Origin: Gammaproteobacteria bacterium
GTDB taxonomy: Bacteria; Pseudomonadota; Gammaproteobacteria; GRL18
NCBI GenBank assembly: GCA_015488755.1
Contig: WFNB01000069.1
Location: forward strand, 60,817-124,816
Direction: 5' to 3'
DNA length: 64,000 bases
Part shown: positions 31,925 through 41,438 of the stretch, in pieces
How positions within the stretch are numbered: position 1 is the stretch's first letter
Layout: each line of letters begins with the position of its first letter
The notes under the pieces: model-generated
Told to the model about the DNA's origin: nothing
What the model saw: only the letters and a program-made list of their open reading frames with translations
Databases searched by the model: none
Position numbers and translations under genes: made by a program

Positions 31925-34900
31925 TTATGCTGCTTCGTTAGAAAGTATCTCTAATAAGCTCTCAATAGAGGCTGCTTTAGGTTTTACTAACCAAAATTTG
32001 CCACTCATATCGGCAAAATTATCAAGTACATACTGTCCCCATTCACTACCAGTCGCCTGTACAAACTCTTCAATTTTAGCTTTTAAATAATGACGATGGG
32101 CTTCTGTACCTTCATGCGTGATACGGCTGATATCAATTAATTCATGATTATAGCGATCCACAAAATGGTTGTCCTGATCCAGCACATAAGCGAAGCCACC
32201 CGTCATACCTGCGCCAAAATTAAGCCCTGTTGTACCTAATACGGTAATCACACCACCGGTCATATATTCGCAACCGTGGTCTCCAATGCCTTCAACCACA
32301 GCATGGGCGCCAGAATTACGCACAGCAAAACGCTCACCCGCTAAACCTGCGGCCAGCAAAGAGCCGCCTGTGGCACCATATAAACAAGTATTACCAATAA
32401 TCGCAGCTTCATTACTCTTAAAGGAAGTACCACAGGCTTGGTTAATAACAATACGACCACCAGCCATGCCCTTACCTACATAGTCATTGGCATCACCTTC
32501 TAGTTCAAGGTGCAAACCACCCGCATTCCAAACACCTAAGCTTTGCCCAGCAGAACCTGTCATTTTAATAGTAATCGGTGCATCACTCATACCTAAATTA
32601 CCGTATCGTTGGGCAATTTCACCTGACAAACGAGCACCAATGGAACGATCAACATTTCTTACAGCAAAGCTAAATGTACCACCTGATTTGTTTTTAATTG
32701 CTGATAATGTTGTTGCTACCATGTCTTCTGCTAACTCACCTTTATCATAAGGTTCATTACTATCTTCAATGCAGAACTTAGGTTTATTTGGATCATCAAT
32801 TGTTTTTAGCAAGGGGGATAAGTCTAATTTAAGGTGACGATCAGTGCTTCCATCAATGACTTCTAATAAGTCGGTTCGACCAATCAAGTCTTCTAGTTTA
32901 GTCACTCCTAAAGAAGCCATCCACTCACGGGTTTCCTGAGCAACAAATTTGAAATAATTCATCACCATTTCAACTTTGCCAATAAAGTGATGTTTACGCA
33001 AGGTGTGATTCTGAGTAGCAACACCCATAGCGCAGGTATTCAAATGACAAATTCTTAAATATTTACAGCCCATAGCAATCATTGGCGCAGTACCAAAACC
33101 AAAGCTTTCAGCACCTAAGATAGCAGCCTTAACAATATCTAAACCCGTTTTTAGACCACCATCGGTTTGCAGTCTGATTTTGCCACGCAAATCATTGGCA
33201 CACAAAGCTTGCTGAGTTTCACTTAAGCCCAATTCCCAAGGAGAACCGGCATATTTAACCGATGCTAAGGGACTCGCTGCAGTACCACCATCATAGCCTG
33301 AAATGGTAATTAAATCGGCATAGGCTTTAGCAACACCTGCGGCAATTGTCCCAACACCCGGCTCTGAAACTAGCTTGACAGATACCAGAGCACTTGGATT
33401 GACTTGCTTGAGGTCATAAATTAATTGTGATAAATCTTCAATAGAATAAATATCATGATGTGGTGGTGGTGAGATAAGAGTCACACCGGGAACAGAATAG
33501 CGCTGTCTGGCAATATTTTCATCTACTTTATGCCCCGGTAACTGCCCACCTTCACCGGGTTTTGCGCCTTGAGCCACTTTAATCTGCAATACTTCAGCAT
33601 TCACCAAATAATGTGGTGTGACACCAAAGCGACCTGAGGCAATTTGTTTAATTTTAGAGACTTTAAGGGTATTAAAACGTTCTGGATCTTCACCACCCTC
33701 ACCTGAGTTTGAACGTGCTCCTAAGCGATTCATTGCTTCGGCTAAGGTTTCATGAGCTTCTGGTGACAGGGCACCTAAAGACATTGCCGCACTATCAAAG
33801 CGTTTAAAGAGCATTTCAGCTGGTTCAACATCATCGATCGAGATGGGTGAAATATCTTCACGTAGTTTTAATAAGTCACGCAAGGTTGCAATAGGCCGCT
33901 TATTCACTTCATCAGCATATTTCTGATAGGCATTATAATCACTATTCTGTACAGCCTGTTGCATATATTGTACAACATCTGGATTATAGGCATGATATTC
34001 ACCACCATGCACATAACGATAAATACCACCATGATCATTGGTTTTACGTGGATTCCAAGCCACTTTATTTAAAAAGCGTTGGTCATTATCAAAATGTTCA
34101 AAACCTGCACCGGCAATGCGGCTAGTCGTGCCTTTAAAGCACATTTGAGTCACTTCTTCATCGATGCCAATTGCTTCAAATAGTTGTGAACCTCGATAAC
34201 TGGCAATGGTAGAAATACCCATTTTTGACATGACTTTGTATAAGCCCTTATTAATACCTTTACGATACGCTTTGGTTACTTTGCCAATATCAGACTCAGT
34301 AATCTCTTTATGTTCTATTAACTTAGCCAGTGTTTCATAGGCCATATAAGGATAAACAGCTGAGGCACCATAGCCAATTAAGCTGGCAAAATGGTGTGGA
34401 TCACGAGCAGTACCGGTGACAACAACAATATTTGCATCACAGCGAAGCCCTTGAGCAATAAGATGATGATGTACCGCACCGGTAGCCATTAGGGCATGCA
34501 AGGTAATTTTATCTTTAGCAATATTTTTATCGTTTAAGACAATAATAACCTGACCATCACGAACTGCAGATTCAGCCTGCTCACAGACCGATACTAAAGC
34601 GTCTTTTAAGCTCAGCTCAGGCGCATAATTCAGGTCAATAATTTTATTTGCATAGGCTGAATCATCAATGGCTAATAAATTTTCATATTTAGCACAGGAA
34701 AGTACTGGAGAATCGATAATTAAGCGCTGAGCATGTTCTTGAGTCTCCTCAAATAGATTTTTTTCTGCCCCAAGACAGGTTTCCAGCGACATGACAATGC
34801 TTTCACGAATGGGATCAATCGGTGGGTTAGTCACTTGGGCAAATTGCTGACGGAAATAGTCATACAGCGGTCTAACCCGACTGGATAATACCGCCATTGG

Positions 34901-36469
34901 GGTATCATCCCCCATGGAGCCTATTGCTTCAGCAGCATTTTCAGCCAGAACTTTTATCACATATTCTTTTTCTTCATTAGCAATTTGAAATTGTTTTTCA
35001 TACACCTTATAGGTATCATCATCCATACAGCCAACCACAGATGACGGCTCGATCAACTCAGACTTTAGGTACTTCATACCTTTTTTAAGCCAGTCTTTGT
35101 ATGGGTGTTGAGTTTTTAGATGCTGATCCACATCATCAGGTAATAATAGCTCACCGGTATGAGTGTCGGCAGCCAGCATTTGCCCAGGTTTTAAACGACC
35201 TTTAGCCACGACATCTTGTTCACTATACTCATACACCCCTGTTTCAGATGCTAGCGTAATAATACAGTCCGAATAGGTTGCGTTAGTGACTCCCTGACTA
35301 GAGCCTTCAGCGGTTAAAAAGTCAGTATTTTTAGTAATGACATAGCGCGCTGGACGCAGGCCATTTCGGTCTAAGGTACAAGCAGCATAACGACCATCCG
35401 TCATTACCACACCTGCAGGACCATCCCATGCTTCCATATGCATTGAGTTATATTCATAGAATGCTTTGAGATCAGCATCCATCGTATCAACATTCTGCCA
35501 TGCAGGTGGGATCAATAAACGCATAGCACGAAAAATATCCATACCTCCTGCTAATAAGGCTTCTAGCATATTGTCCATGCTATTGGAATCAGAGCCACTC
35601 ATGGAGACTAAAGGACGAATGTCATCCATATTCGGTATTAATGGTGTGGCAAATTTATGACCACGAGCCACTGACCAATTACGATTACCCTGTACCGTAT
35701 TAATTTCACCATTATGTGCCAAATAACGAAATGGCTGAGCCAAACGCCATTGTGGCCAAGTGTTAGTAGAAAAACGCTGATGAAACACACACATACCAGA
35801 GGCAAGGCGGGGATCATTAAGATCCTTATAAAAGACTGGCAAAAACTCAGGCATAACCAAGCCCTTATAAGATAATACCTGAGAAGTCATAGAGGGAATA
35901 TAAAAGACTTCATCATTTTCTTGAATGGCTTTTTCCGCGCGGCGACGGGCAATATATAGATGACGATCAAAACTTGCCGTATCCATATCAGCACTAGCAT
36001 TAACAAATACATGTTCTATTTTGGGAAGAGAGTTAAGTGCCTCATCACCACAAGCGCTTTCATCCACAGGTACGATACGCCAGCCGGCTACGTCTAAACC
36101 TTCTGCAGCAAGTTCTTTATTGACTTGCGCTCGAGCCTTATCGGCAATGCCAGAGTCCTGATTTAAAAAGACCACACCGACTGCATAGTTTTCGCTAAGT
36201 TTAAAGCCTTGCTCTTGTGCCACGGCACGCATAAGCGCATCGGGTTTTTTTAGTAATAAGCCACAACCATCACCTGTTTTGCCATCTGCTGAAATTGCGC
36301 CACGATGGGTTAGACGGGCAAGCGCTTCAATGGCGGTTTCAACCAACCAATGGCTACTCGCACCATCCATATGAGCAATTAAACCAAAGCCACAATTGTC
36401 TTTTTCAAAGGAAGGTCTATAAAGAGTCGATTGCAACTCTTTAGGATGAGATGTTTCAAATACTGGCAT
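31925..36469 (-). CDS. gltB: Glutamate synthase large subunit GltB
   Basis: The protein has 1514 residues from the ATG at 36469, which has a GAGG ribosome binding site 8 bases upstream. An in-frame ATG at 36520 adds 17 hydrophobic/aromatic residues that do not fit. A short propeptide is followed by the Ntn-type catalytic Cys in [13 protein letters not shown], which opens the glutaminase domain. Later come the central domain, the FMN-binding synthase domain ([29 protein letters not shown]) with the 3Fe-4S cysteines in [19 protein letters not shown] (split in the text), and the C-terminal beta-helix domain (GGRIVI, GFAYVLD). It makes two glutamates from glutamine and 2-oxoglutarate with GltD. 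Confidence 0.97.
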   Translation of the reverse strand: MPVFETSHPKELQSTLYRPSFEKDNCGFGLIAHMDGASSHWLVETAIEALARLTHRGAISADGKTGDGCGLLLKKPDALMRAVAQEQGFKLSENYAVGVVFLNQDSGIADKARAQVNKELAAEGLDVAGWRIVPVDESACGDEALNSLPKIEHVFVNASADMDTASFDRHLYIARRRAEKAIQENDEVFYIPSMTSQVLSYKGLVMPEFLPVFYKDLNDPRLASGMCVFHQRFSTNTWPQWRLAQPFRYLAHNGEINTVQGNRNWSVARGHKFATPLIPNMDDIRPLVSMSGSDSNSMDNMLEALLAGGMDIFRAMRLLIPPAWQNVDTMDADLKAFYEYNSMHMEAWDGPAGVVMTDGRYAACTLDRNGLRPARYVITKNTDFLTAEGSSQGVTNATYSDCIITLASETGVYEYSEQDVVAKGRLKPGQMLAADTHTGELLLPDDVDQHLKTQHPYKDWLKKGMKYLKSELIEPSSVVGCMDDDTYKVYEKQFQIANEEKEYVIKVLAENAAEAIGSMGDDTPMAVLSSRVRPLYDYFRQQFAQVTNPPIDPIRESIVMSLETCLGAEKNLFEETQEHAQRLIIDSPVLSCAKYENLLAIDDSAYANKIIDLNYAPELSLKDALVSVCEQAESAVRDGQVIIVLNDKNIAKDKITLHALMATGAVHHHLIAQGLRCDANIVVVTGTARDPHHFASLIGYGASAVYPYMAYETLAKLIEHKEITESDIGKVTKAYRKGINKGLYKVMSKMGISTIASYRGSQLFEAIGIDEEVTQMCFKGTTSRIAGAGFEHFDNDQRFLNKVAWNPRKTNDHGGIYRYVHGGEYHAYNPDVVQYMQQAVQNSDYNAYQKYADEVNKRPIATLRDLLKLREDISPISIDDVEPAEMLFKRFDSAAMSLGALSPEAHETLAEAMNRLGARSNSGEGGEDPERFNTLKVSKIKQIASGRFGVTPHYLVNAEVLQIKVAQGAKPGEGGQLPGHKVDENIARQRYSVPGVTLISPPPHHDIYSIEDLSQLIYDLKQVNPSALVSVKLVSEPGVGTIAAGVAKAYADLITISGYDGGTAASPLASVKYAGSPWELGLSETQQALCANDLRGKIRLQTDGGLKTGLDIVKAAILGAESFGFGTAPMIAMGCKYLRICHLNTCAMGVATQNHTLRKHHFIGKVEMVMNYFKFVAQETREWMASLGVTKLEDLIGRTDLLEVIDGSTDRHLKLDLSPLLKTIDDPNKPKFCIEDSNEPYDKGELAEDMVATTLSAIKNKSGGTFSFAVRNVDRSIGARLSGEIAQRYGNLGMSDAPITIKMTGSAGQSLGVWNAGGLHLELEGDANDYVGKGMAGGRIVINQACGTSFKSNEAAIIGNTCLYGATGGSLLAAGLAGERFAVRNSGAHAVVEGIGDHGCEYMTGGVITVLGTTGLNFGAGMTGGFAYVLDQDNHFVDRYNHELIDISRITHEGTEAHRHYLKAKIEEFVQATGSEWGQYVLDNFADMSGKFWLVKPKAASIESLLEILSNEAA

Positions 36470-36659
36470 TACAGGCCTCAAATGATAGATATAGTATTTA
36501 CAATTCATTATTTTAAACACTGTACTTTAAAAAAATGAACTGTGAAGTTATACAAAAATGTCATCTCTATCACTAATACGTAGCTATCGCCCAAAAGAAC
36601 AATAAACAGCTACGCAGCCAAGTAAAAATAAATAACCCAGCCGAGCGAAAGAGCACGGT

Positions 36660-36688
36660 ATTATACTCTTTCAAGCTCTTGTGGTCTA
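36660..36688 (-). promoter_or_regulatory. Likely gltBD promoter
   Basis: On the minus strand TAGACC (36688-36683) and TATAAT (36665-36660) are 17 bases apart. The predicted leader to the gltB ATG is about 180 bases and contains an inverted repeat CGTAGCT (36579-36585) / AGCTACG (36608-36614) that could form a hairpin. It lies just beyond the stop codon of the DamX-like gene. Confidence 0.5.
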
Positions 36689-36707
36689 CCCATATCACTT
36701 TTGCTTT

Positions 36708-39509
36708 TTAAGGCGTACCCAGCATACCATGTATTGCAGAAAAAGCTCTGACCCAAGGCTTACTGCCGGTAATTTTTATTTTCAAATACTGACTTTCCTG
36801 TTGTGCCTGCGCTTTGCTGGAGTAATCTCCGTAAATTAGTACATATAGCTCTTTACCATCACGCATCGTTTTAAAATAGGCAGCCTTAGATTTCAGTTGA
36901 TATTTATTAATGTAATTTTTAATTTTTTCTTCGGCACTCAGAGCAATTAATTGAACCGTATAATCATTGGGATTTTGTGTCCAAATCCAAGCAATGTCTT
37001 TATTTTTCCCTTGAGTTTGACTGGCAATACTTCCTTGTTTAATATCTCCCTGTTTAGCAATAGAAGTTGGTTTAACTATCTGGGGCTTTCCTTTATTTTT
37101 AGATGTTAAATGAAGTTGTTCTTTAATACTAGCAAAGCTTCTAATCCAATGAGTCTTTGTTAACTCTGGTTTTAGTGTACTCAGAGCCTTTTGCGCTTTT
37201 TGTTTAGAAATATAGTTTCCATAGGTCAGCGCAAACCAATCTTGCCCTTGGCGTTGTGTGGTATAAACTAAAGCCGTTTCTTTTAGAGCCTGTTTACTAA
37301 TAAAATCAGCTACTGCTTTTTTATCATGCGAGGCAAATAATTGAATCGTATAATGATCATCTATTTGTTGTGTTAGCCAAGTATTATCTTTTATTATGGT
37401 CTCTGGGATTTTTTTATTACTGACTAAAAAAGAAGAGTCATATTTTTTTCCATTCGGGTTAATCGCACTGAGCTTCCACTTCCTTGGTGTTTTTCCTGTA
37501 GCAACAAACAATTTAATCTGTGTATTGTTAACAAATTCAAACTGACTGGGTGTTAAATGGGCAGAAAATTGTTTTTTATTTTTATCCCATCTAAGTTCTA
37601 TCACTGTTTGCTTAGAAAAGCCTAGGCCTTCAATGGTAATTGCCTGTCGCTGATCACTACCAAAAAATGGCTGTGGTCGTATATTCTTAATCACCAATTG
37701 GGCAATAAAAGGTTTTACTACGTCAAAGGAAATCGTTCGGGAGCTTACATTCTGAGCATTTTTTGCCACAATATGCCATTGTTGTGCTGTGATCCCTGTA
37801 TTTAGGTATAGCTTAATTGTTGTCTTATCAATATATTGCCATTGAGAAGGCGTTTGTTTTGCTGAAAACTCTTTTTTATTGCCTGCCCAACTGACAATCA
37901 GACGACTATCCGGCTCTAATTCTTTACCTTTAATAACAATATATTGGTTCTTTTTAGAGCCAATAATCGGCGTAGATTCAACTGTTAATAATTCTGGTAT
38001 TGGCTCAGATATAATGGTATTAGTAGAGGTATTATCTATTACGGCATCTGCCTTTACATTGACAGAAGGATTGATTTCTTCAGCCTGCGTAGCTGCATTA
38101 TCAACAGGTACGCCATCAGTAGATATTTCCGATTCAGGCGTATTGATAATTTCTAGTCGTGTTGTATTTTCTGTAATTACAGCATTGGGGCGTTGTGTGG
38201 GAATATTTTCTTGTACTACCTCAGACTGGCTTGCTTCTGGTTTAATCAGCGATTTTTCTTTGCTTGTTATTTCTGTTGGTAGTTCCAAGGGTAATACGGC
38301 AATATCTTCTTTATCTTTAGCATCATTATTTTGTGGTGTCTGATCGAAAACAGTATTAAAGACAACAATTGCCAATAATAAAGAAGCAAACAATGCTAAA
38401 GGAATGCTGTATTTTTTAAACCCAGCACTTAATTCATCATCATAATCCACTTCATCTAGTGTATCTGAATCATTATATTGCTCTTCTGAGCCATCATCAT
38501 GATCCTCTGAACTATCATTCATTTGTTCAATTTCTGCAAATTTTTCAGCTAAACGACTTAATTGCTCACCCGCCTTATCACTACGATGAGGGCTTAAATC
38601 ATCATCGCTAAACGTATTCATAAAATCATCATCTTGATTTTCAAAAGCTGGTGCAACATCTTCGCTCTGCTCAGGTATATTTAATTGAAACTCATTTTCA
38701 TTATAGCTTGCCTCAATATCATCTATAACAGGCTGTGTTGAAGAAAGAGGTTTATCAATATAATTATCAGCCTTACCACTGGATACTAAAAATTTATTAG
38801 CATAAAAGTTGATTTTCTCTGGCATTCCCTGCGAATCACTAAAGATACTATCAATGATCCTCGGGGTGAACGGCGACTCCCGATCAAAGCCAGCAACAGC
38901 CATTTTATGTCTTAGATAACCAGATACCCCTTCTTTATCAAAAGGAGCTAATGTGGAAACATGAATAATGTCTCTATAATCTCTTAACTGCGGGTCTTGT
39001 AATAGTTCACCTATTTCAGGAGGAGACAATAAGACAATATTGATATAAGCATCATCATCTTGTTTTTGCTGTGATAGTTGGATTAAAAAACGCAGTGAGT
39101 CTAACGAAAGAACTTGATCACTATCAATAAAGAGCACAGGTTTAAAGCCTAGTTGATTAATTTGACTCAACTGTATCTCTAGTGTCTCAAGTAAATCGGC
39201 ATTAGCATCATTCTGTATAGAAAATGCATTTAAAATTGCTTGAATGAGTGATAAGGTATCATATTGCTCAGCATTGGTAATTTTAGCACTGCGCCAATTA
39301 TTATCAGTACGATGCAATAATGCTTCTAGAAAATGACTCTTACCAACCCCTGATGCGCCAATAATCACCTGAAAATTAGTGGAGAAACTCACGAGATGCT
39401 CTGTAGACTCTAAAAGCTTGGCTCGATTTTGATCGGCGTAAAAGTAATGCTGTGCACTATTATTTTTAAACGGGTTTTCTCTCAAACCTAATTTATCCAG
39501 TTGTGACAC
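36708..39509 (-). CDS. DamX-like AAA/SPOR cell-division protein with two Ig-like and two SPOR domains
   Basis: The protein has 933 residues. Residues 1-250 form an ExeA/DamX-type AAA domain with Walker A GASGVGKS (51-58) and the LFIDSDQ acidic strand. An acidic linker follows (260-360), then one membrane helix (367-386) and a long Thr/Pro/Glu-rich periplasmic linker. Two related beta domains (506-598 and 604-697) share the pattern GS-x-x-x-x-x-I-x-I-x-G and F-S-A-x-x-T-P-S-Q and look like IPT/Ig-type folds. Two SPOR domains follow (719-795 and 850-926), each with YTIQL/YTVQL and a YG-N/D-Y motif. SPOR domains bind denuded septal peptidoglycan. In E. coli, DamX (428 residues) lies next to aroB-aroK, as here, but has one SPOR and no Ig domains. 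Confidence 0.9.
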   Translation of the reverse strand: MSQLDKLGLRENPFKNNSAQHYFYADQNRAKLLESTEHLVSFSTNFQVIIGASGVGKSHFLEALLHRTDNNWRSAKITNAEQYDTLSLIQAILNAFSIQNDANADLLETLEIQLSQINQLGFKPVLFIDSDQVLSLDSLRFLIQLSQQKQDDDAYINIVLLSPPEIGELLQDPQLRDYRDIIHVSTLAPFDKEGVSGYLRHKMAVAGFDRESPFTPRIIDSIFSDSQGMPEKINFYANKFLVSSGKADNYIDKPLSSTQPVIDDIEASYNENEFQLNIPEQSEDVAPAFENQDDDFMNTFSDDDLSPHRSDKAGEQLSRLAEKFAEIEQMNDSSEDHDDGSEEQYNDSDTLDEVDYDDELSAGFKKYSIPLALFASLLLAIVVFNTVFDQTPQNNDAKDKEDIAVLPLELPTEITSKEKSLIKPEASQSEVVQENIPTQRPNAVITENTTRLEIINTPESEISTDGVPVDNAATQAEEINPSVNVKADAVIDNTSTNTIISEPIPELLTVESTPIIGSKKNQYIVIKGKELEPDSRLIVSWAGNKKEFSAKQTPSQWQYIDKTTIKLYLNTGITAQQWHIVAKNAQNVSSRTISFDVVKPFIAQLVIKNIRPQPFFGSDQRQAITIEGLGFSKQTVIELRWDKNKKQFSAHLTPSQFEFVNNTQIKLFVATGKTPRKWKLSAINPNGKKYDSSFLVSNKKIPETIIKDNTWLTQQIDDHYTIQLFASHDKKAVADFISKQALKETALVYTTQRQGQDWFALTYGNYISKQKAQKALSTLKPELTKTHWIRSFASIKEQLHLTSKNKGKPQIVKPTSIAKQGDIKQGSIASQTQGKNKDIAWIWTQNPNDYTVQLIALSAEEKIKNYINKYQLKSKAAYFKTMRDGKELYVLIYGDYSSKAQAQQESQYLKIKITGSKPWVRAFSAIHGMLGTP

Positions 39510-39546
39510 ATGTAACTCCCTATTATTAGGATCAATTGAGATCTTT

Positions 39547-40653
39547 TTATTGTGTCACAATGGATGTGGCAAAAGCCTGCAAGGTTTGTGACAATTTCTC
39601 AGAATCAAAATCAGAAGAAATAATAGAACTTCCCATGCCATTCATCAACACAAGATGTAACTGCCCATCCAGTACTTTTTTATCACCAGCCATCAAATCT
39701 AAGAATTTTTTCTCTGAAATTGTTACTGCGCCATTTTCTGGGATCCGTGTCGGCAAATGGGCTTGTTCCAGCAACGTAATGATATCTTGCTGAACCTTCT
39801 TTTTAAGCCAGCCATGACGTACCGATAAGTCGGCAGCCATCACCATACCAATAGCGACCGCTTCTCCATGCAAGCAATTACCATAACCTAGAGCCGTTTC
39901 AATGGCATGGCCAAACGTGTGCCCCAAGTTTAACAGGGCTCGTTGACCGGCTTCTTTTTCATCGGCAGCAACAATATCGGCTTTATCCTGACATGAAAAT
40001 TTAATTGCATATTCAAGTGCTGAAGTGTCTCTTTGGCATAGAGCACTCATATTTTCGCCTAGCCAATTAAAGAAATCATGGCTATTAATCAGTGCATACT
40101 TAATTACCTCAGCTAAGCCTGCACTAAGCTGTCTATCGTCTAAGGTATTTAGCGTATCCGTATCGGCAAGTACACATTGCGGTTGATGAAAAGCACCAAT
40201 CATATTTTTACCTAGCGGATGATTAACACCCGTCTTGCCACCAACTGAAGAATCAACTTGAGCTAATAAAGTGGTTGGTATTTGAATAAAATTAACACCC
40301 CGACGATAAATTGCAGCGGCATAACCGGTCATATCACCAATAACCCCCCCACCAAGAGCAACCAGGGTCACCCGGCGATCAAACTGTTTTTCCATCAGTT
40401 TATCAATTATGGGTAAAATGCCATCATAAGTTTTGTACACTTCACCATCTTTTAAAATAACCGTTTCGCATTGATAGTCAGAAAACAATTCTAATGCTTG
40501 CTCAAGATACAACGGAGCAATTGTTTCATTAGAGACAATGACCACTTGCTTACCAACAACATAGGGACTTATCAGGGATTTATTCGCTAAGATCCCCTGA
40601 CCAATATAAATAGGATAACTGCGCTCATCTAGGTCAACATTTAGTGTAATCAT
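39547..40653 (-). CDS. aroB: 3-dehydroquinate synthase AroB
   Basis: The 368-residue enzyme makes 3-dehydroquinate from DAHP, the second step of the shikimate pathway. It has the NAD-binding GGGVIGDMTGYAAA motif, the QIPTTLLAQVDSSVGGKTGVNH block, and metal ligands in LNLGHTFGHAIE and LHGEAVAIGM. Length is normal. It follows aroK by 9 bases. Confidence 0.97.
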   Translation of the reverse strand: MITLNVDLDERSYPIYIGQGILANKSLISPYVVGKQVVIVSNETIAPLYLEQALELFSDYQCETVILKDGEVYKTYDGILPIIDKLMEKQFDRRVTLVALGGGVIGDMTGYAAAIYRRGVNFIQIPTTLLAQVDSSVGGKTGVNHPLGKNMIGAFHQPQCVLADTDTLNTLDDRQLSAGLAEVIKYALINSHDFFNWLGENMSALCQRDTSALEYAIKFSCQDKADIVAADEKEAGQRALLNLGHTFGHAIETALGYGNCLHGEAVAIGMVMAADLSVRHGWLKKKVQQDIITLLEQAHLPTRIPENGAVTISEKKFLDLMAGDKKVLDGQLHLVLMNGMGSSIISSDFDSEKLSQTLQAFATSIVTQ

Positions 40654-40662
40654 TAAGATCTC

Positions 40663-41172
40663 TTAAGTAACATTAATTAATTTTTCCAGTTCTTTTACTG
40701 CATTATGAACATTCATTTTATGTGTTTCTAGTACAATATCAGCAAGTTCACGGTAAATAGGCTCTCGTTCACTTAGAATAGAACGTAATTTCTCTCTTGG
40801 ATTATCCGTTTGTAAAAGAGGACGATTTTTATCTTTTGCTGTTCTTTCCATTAAATCATCCAAGCCAGCACAAAGGTAAACAATAGTCCCTGAACATTTT
40901 AAAGCATTCTGATTATCCTTATTAAGAACCGCACCACCGCCTGTTGCTAAGACAATATGTGTTTTTTGAGTTAGCTCAGAAATCATATCATGCTCACGAC
41001 GCCGAAACCCTTCTTCTCCTTCTAATTCAAAAATCAGTGGAATAGAAACACCCGTACGCTCTTCAATTTCTTTATCACTATCAAAAAAATCAAACTGCAA
41101 GACTCGGGCTATTTGACGACCAATGGTTGTCTTTCCTGCCCCCATAGGACCAACTAGAATAAGATTTTTAAT
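40663..41172 (-). CDS. aroK: Shikimate kinase AroK, apparent ATT start
   Basis: Shikimate kinase phosphorylates shikimate at O3. The only in-frame ATG (41145) would start the protein inside the P-loop (GPMGAGKTT), losing the first strand and first Gly. The frame stays open upstream and encodes I-K-N-L-I-L-V-G-P before that Met, the standard AroK opening. No ATG, GTG or TTG exists there before the upstream stop. An ATT codon at 41172 (giving 169 residues) is preceded by GGAG at a spacing of 6 bases, so it is the best start; a CTG four codons further upstream is the alternative. Later motifs agree: DSDKEIEERTG, EGEEGFRRRE, ATGGGAVL and the R-P-L-L lid. Confidence 0.9.
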   Translation of the reverse strand: MKNLILVGPMGAGKTTIGRQIARVLQFDFFDSDKEIEERTGVSIPLIFELEGEEGFRRREHDMISELTQKTHIVLATGGGAVLNKDNQNALKCSGTIVYLCAGLDDLMERTAKDKNRPLLQTDNPREKLRSILSEREPIYRELADIVLETHKMNVHNAVKELEKLINVT

Positions 41173-41337
41173 AATTGACTCCAGAACAAAATAGTGTATG
41201 TAATCTAAACACGTTTAGAAAAAAATCATTGTATAAAATCTAATAAAAACACTTGAGAGGCACTGAATGATTTTATCAAATTCATAAGAACAGTGAAAGT
41301 TTCAGGTTTTACTTTAGCATTAGAAGAAATCAGTTAT

Positions 41338-41373
41338 AAAAAAAGGACTACAAGTTTCCTAGTAGTCCTTTTT
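41338..41373 (-). terminator. Bidirectional terminator between pilQ and aroK
   Basis: Arms GGACTAC (41345-41351) and GTAGTCC (41362-41368) are flanked by an A-run on the left and a T-run on the right. It can end the minus-strand pilMNOPQ transcript, so aroK-aroB would need its own promoter. Confidence 0.8.
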
Positions 41374-41438
41374 ATGCAACTGAGTTAATATAACTATCCA
41401 ATCTTAATTAACTCATTATAGTTACTTATCAATATAAT

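Noticed and set aside
39541..39600. Similarity of GGATGTGGC-AAAGCCT near the aroB end to the core of the 8984 element
   Set aside because: The shared words are short and lie in conserved aroB coding sequence, so chance is more likely than a repeat copy.
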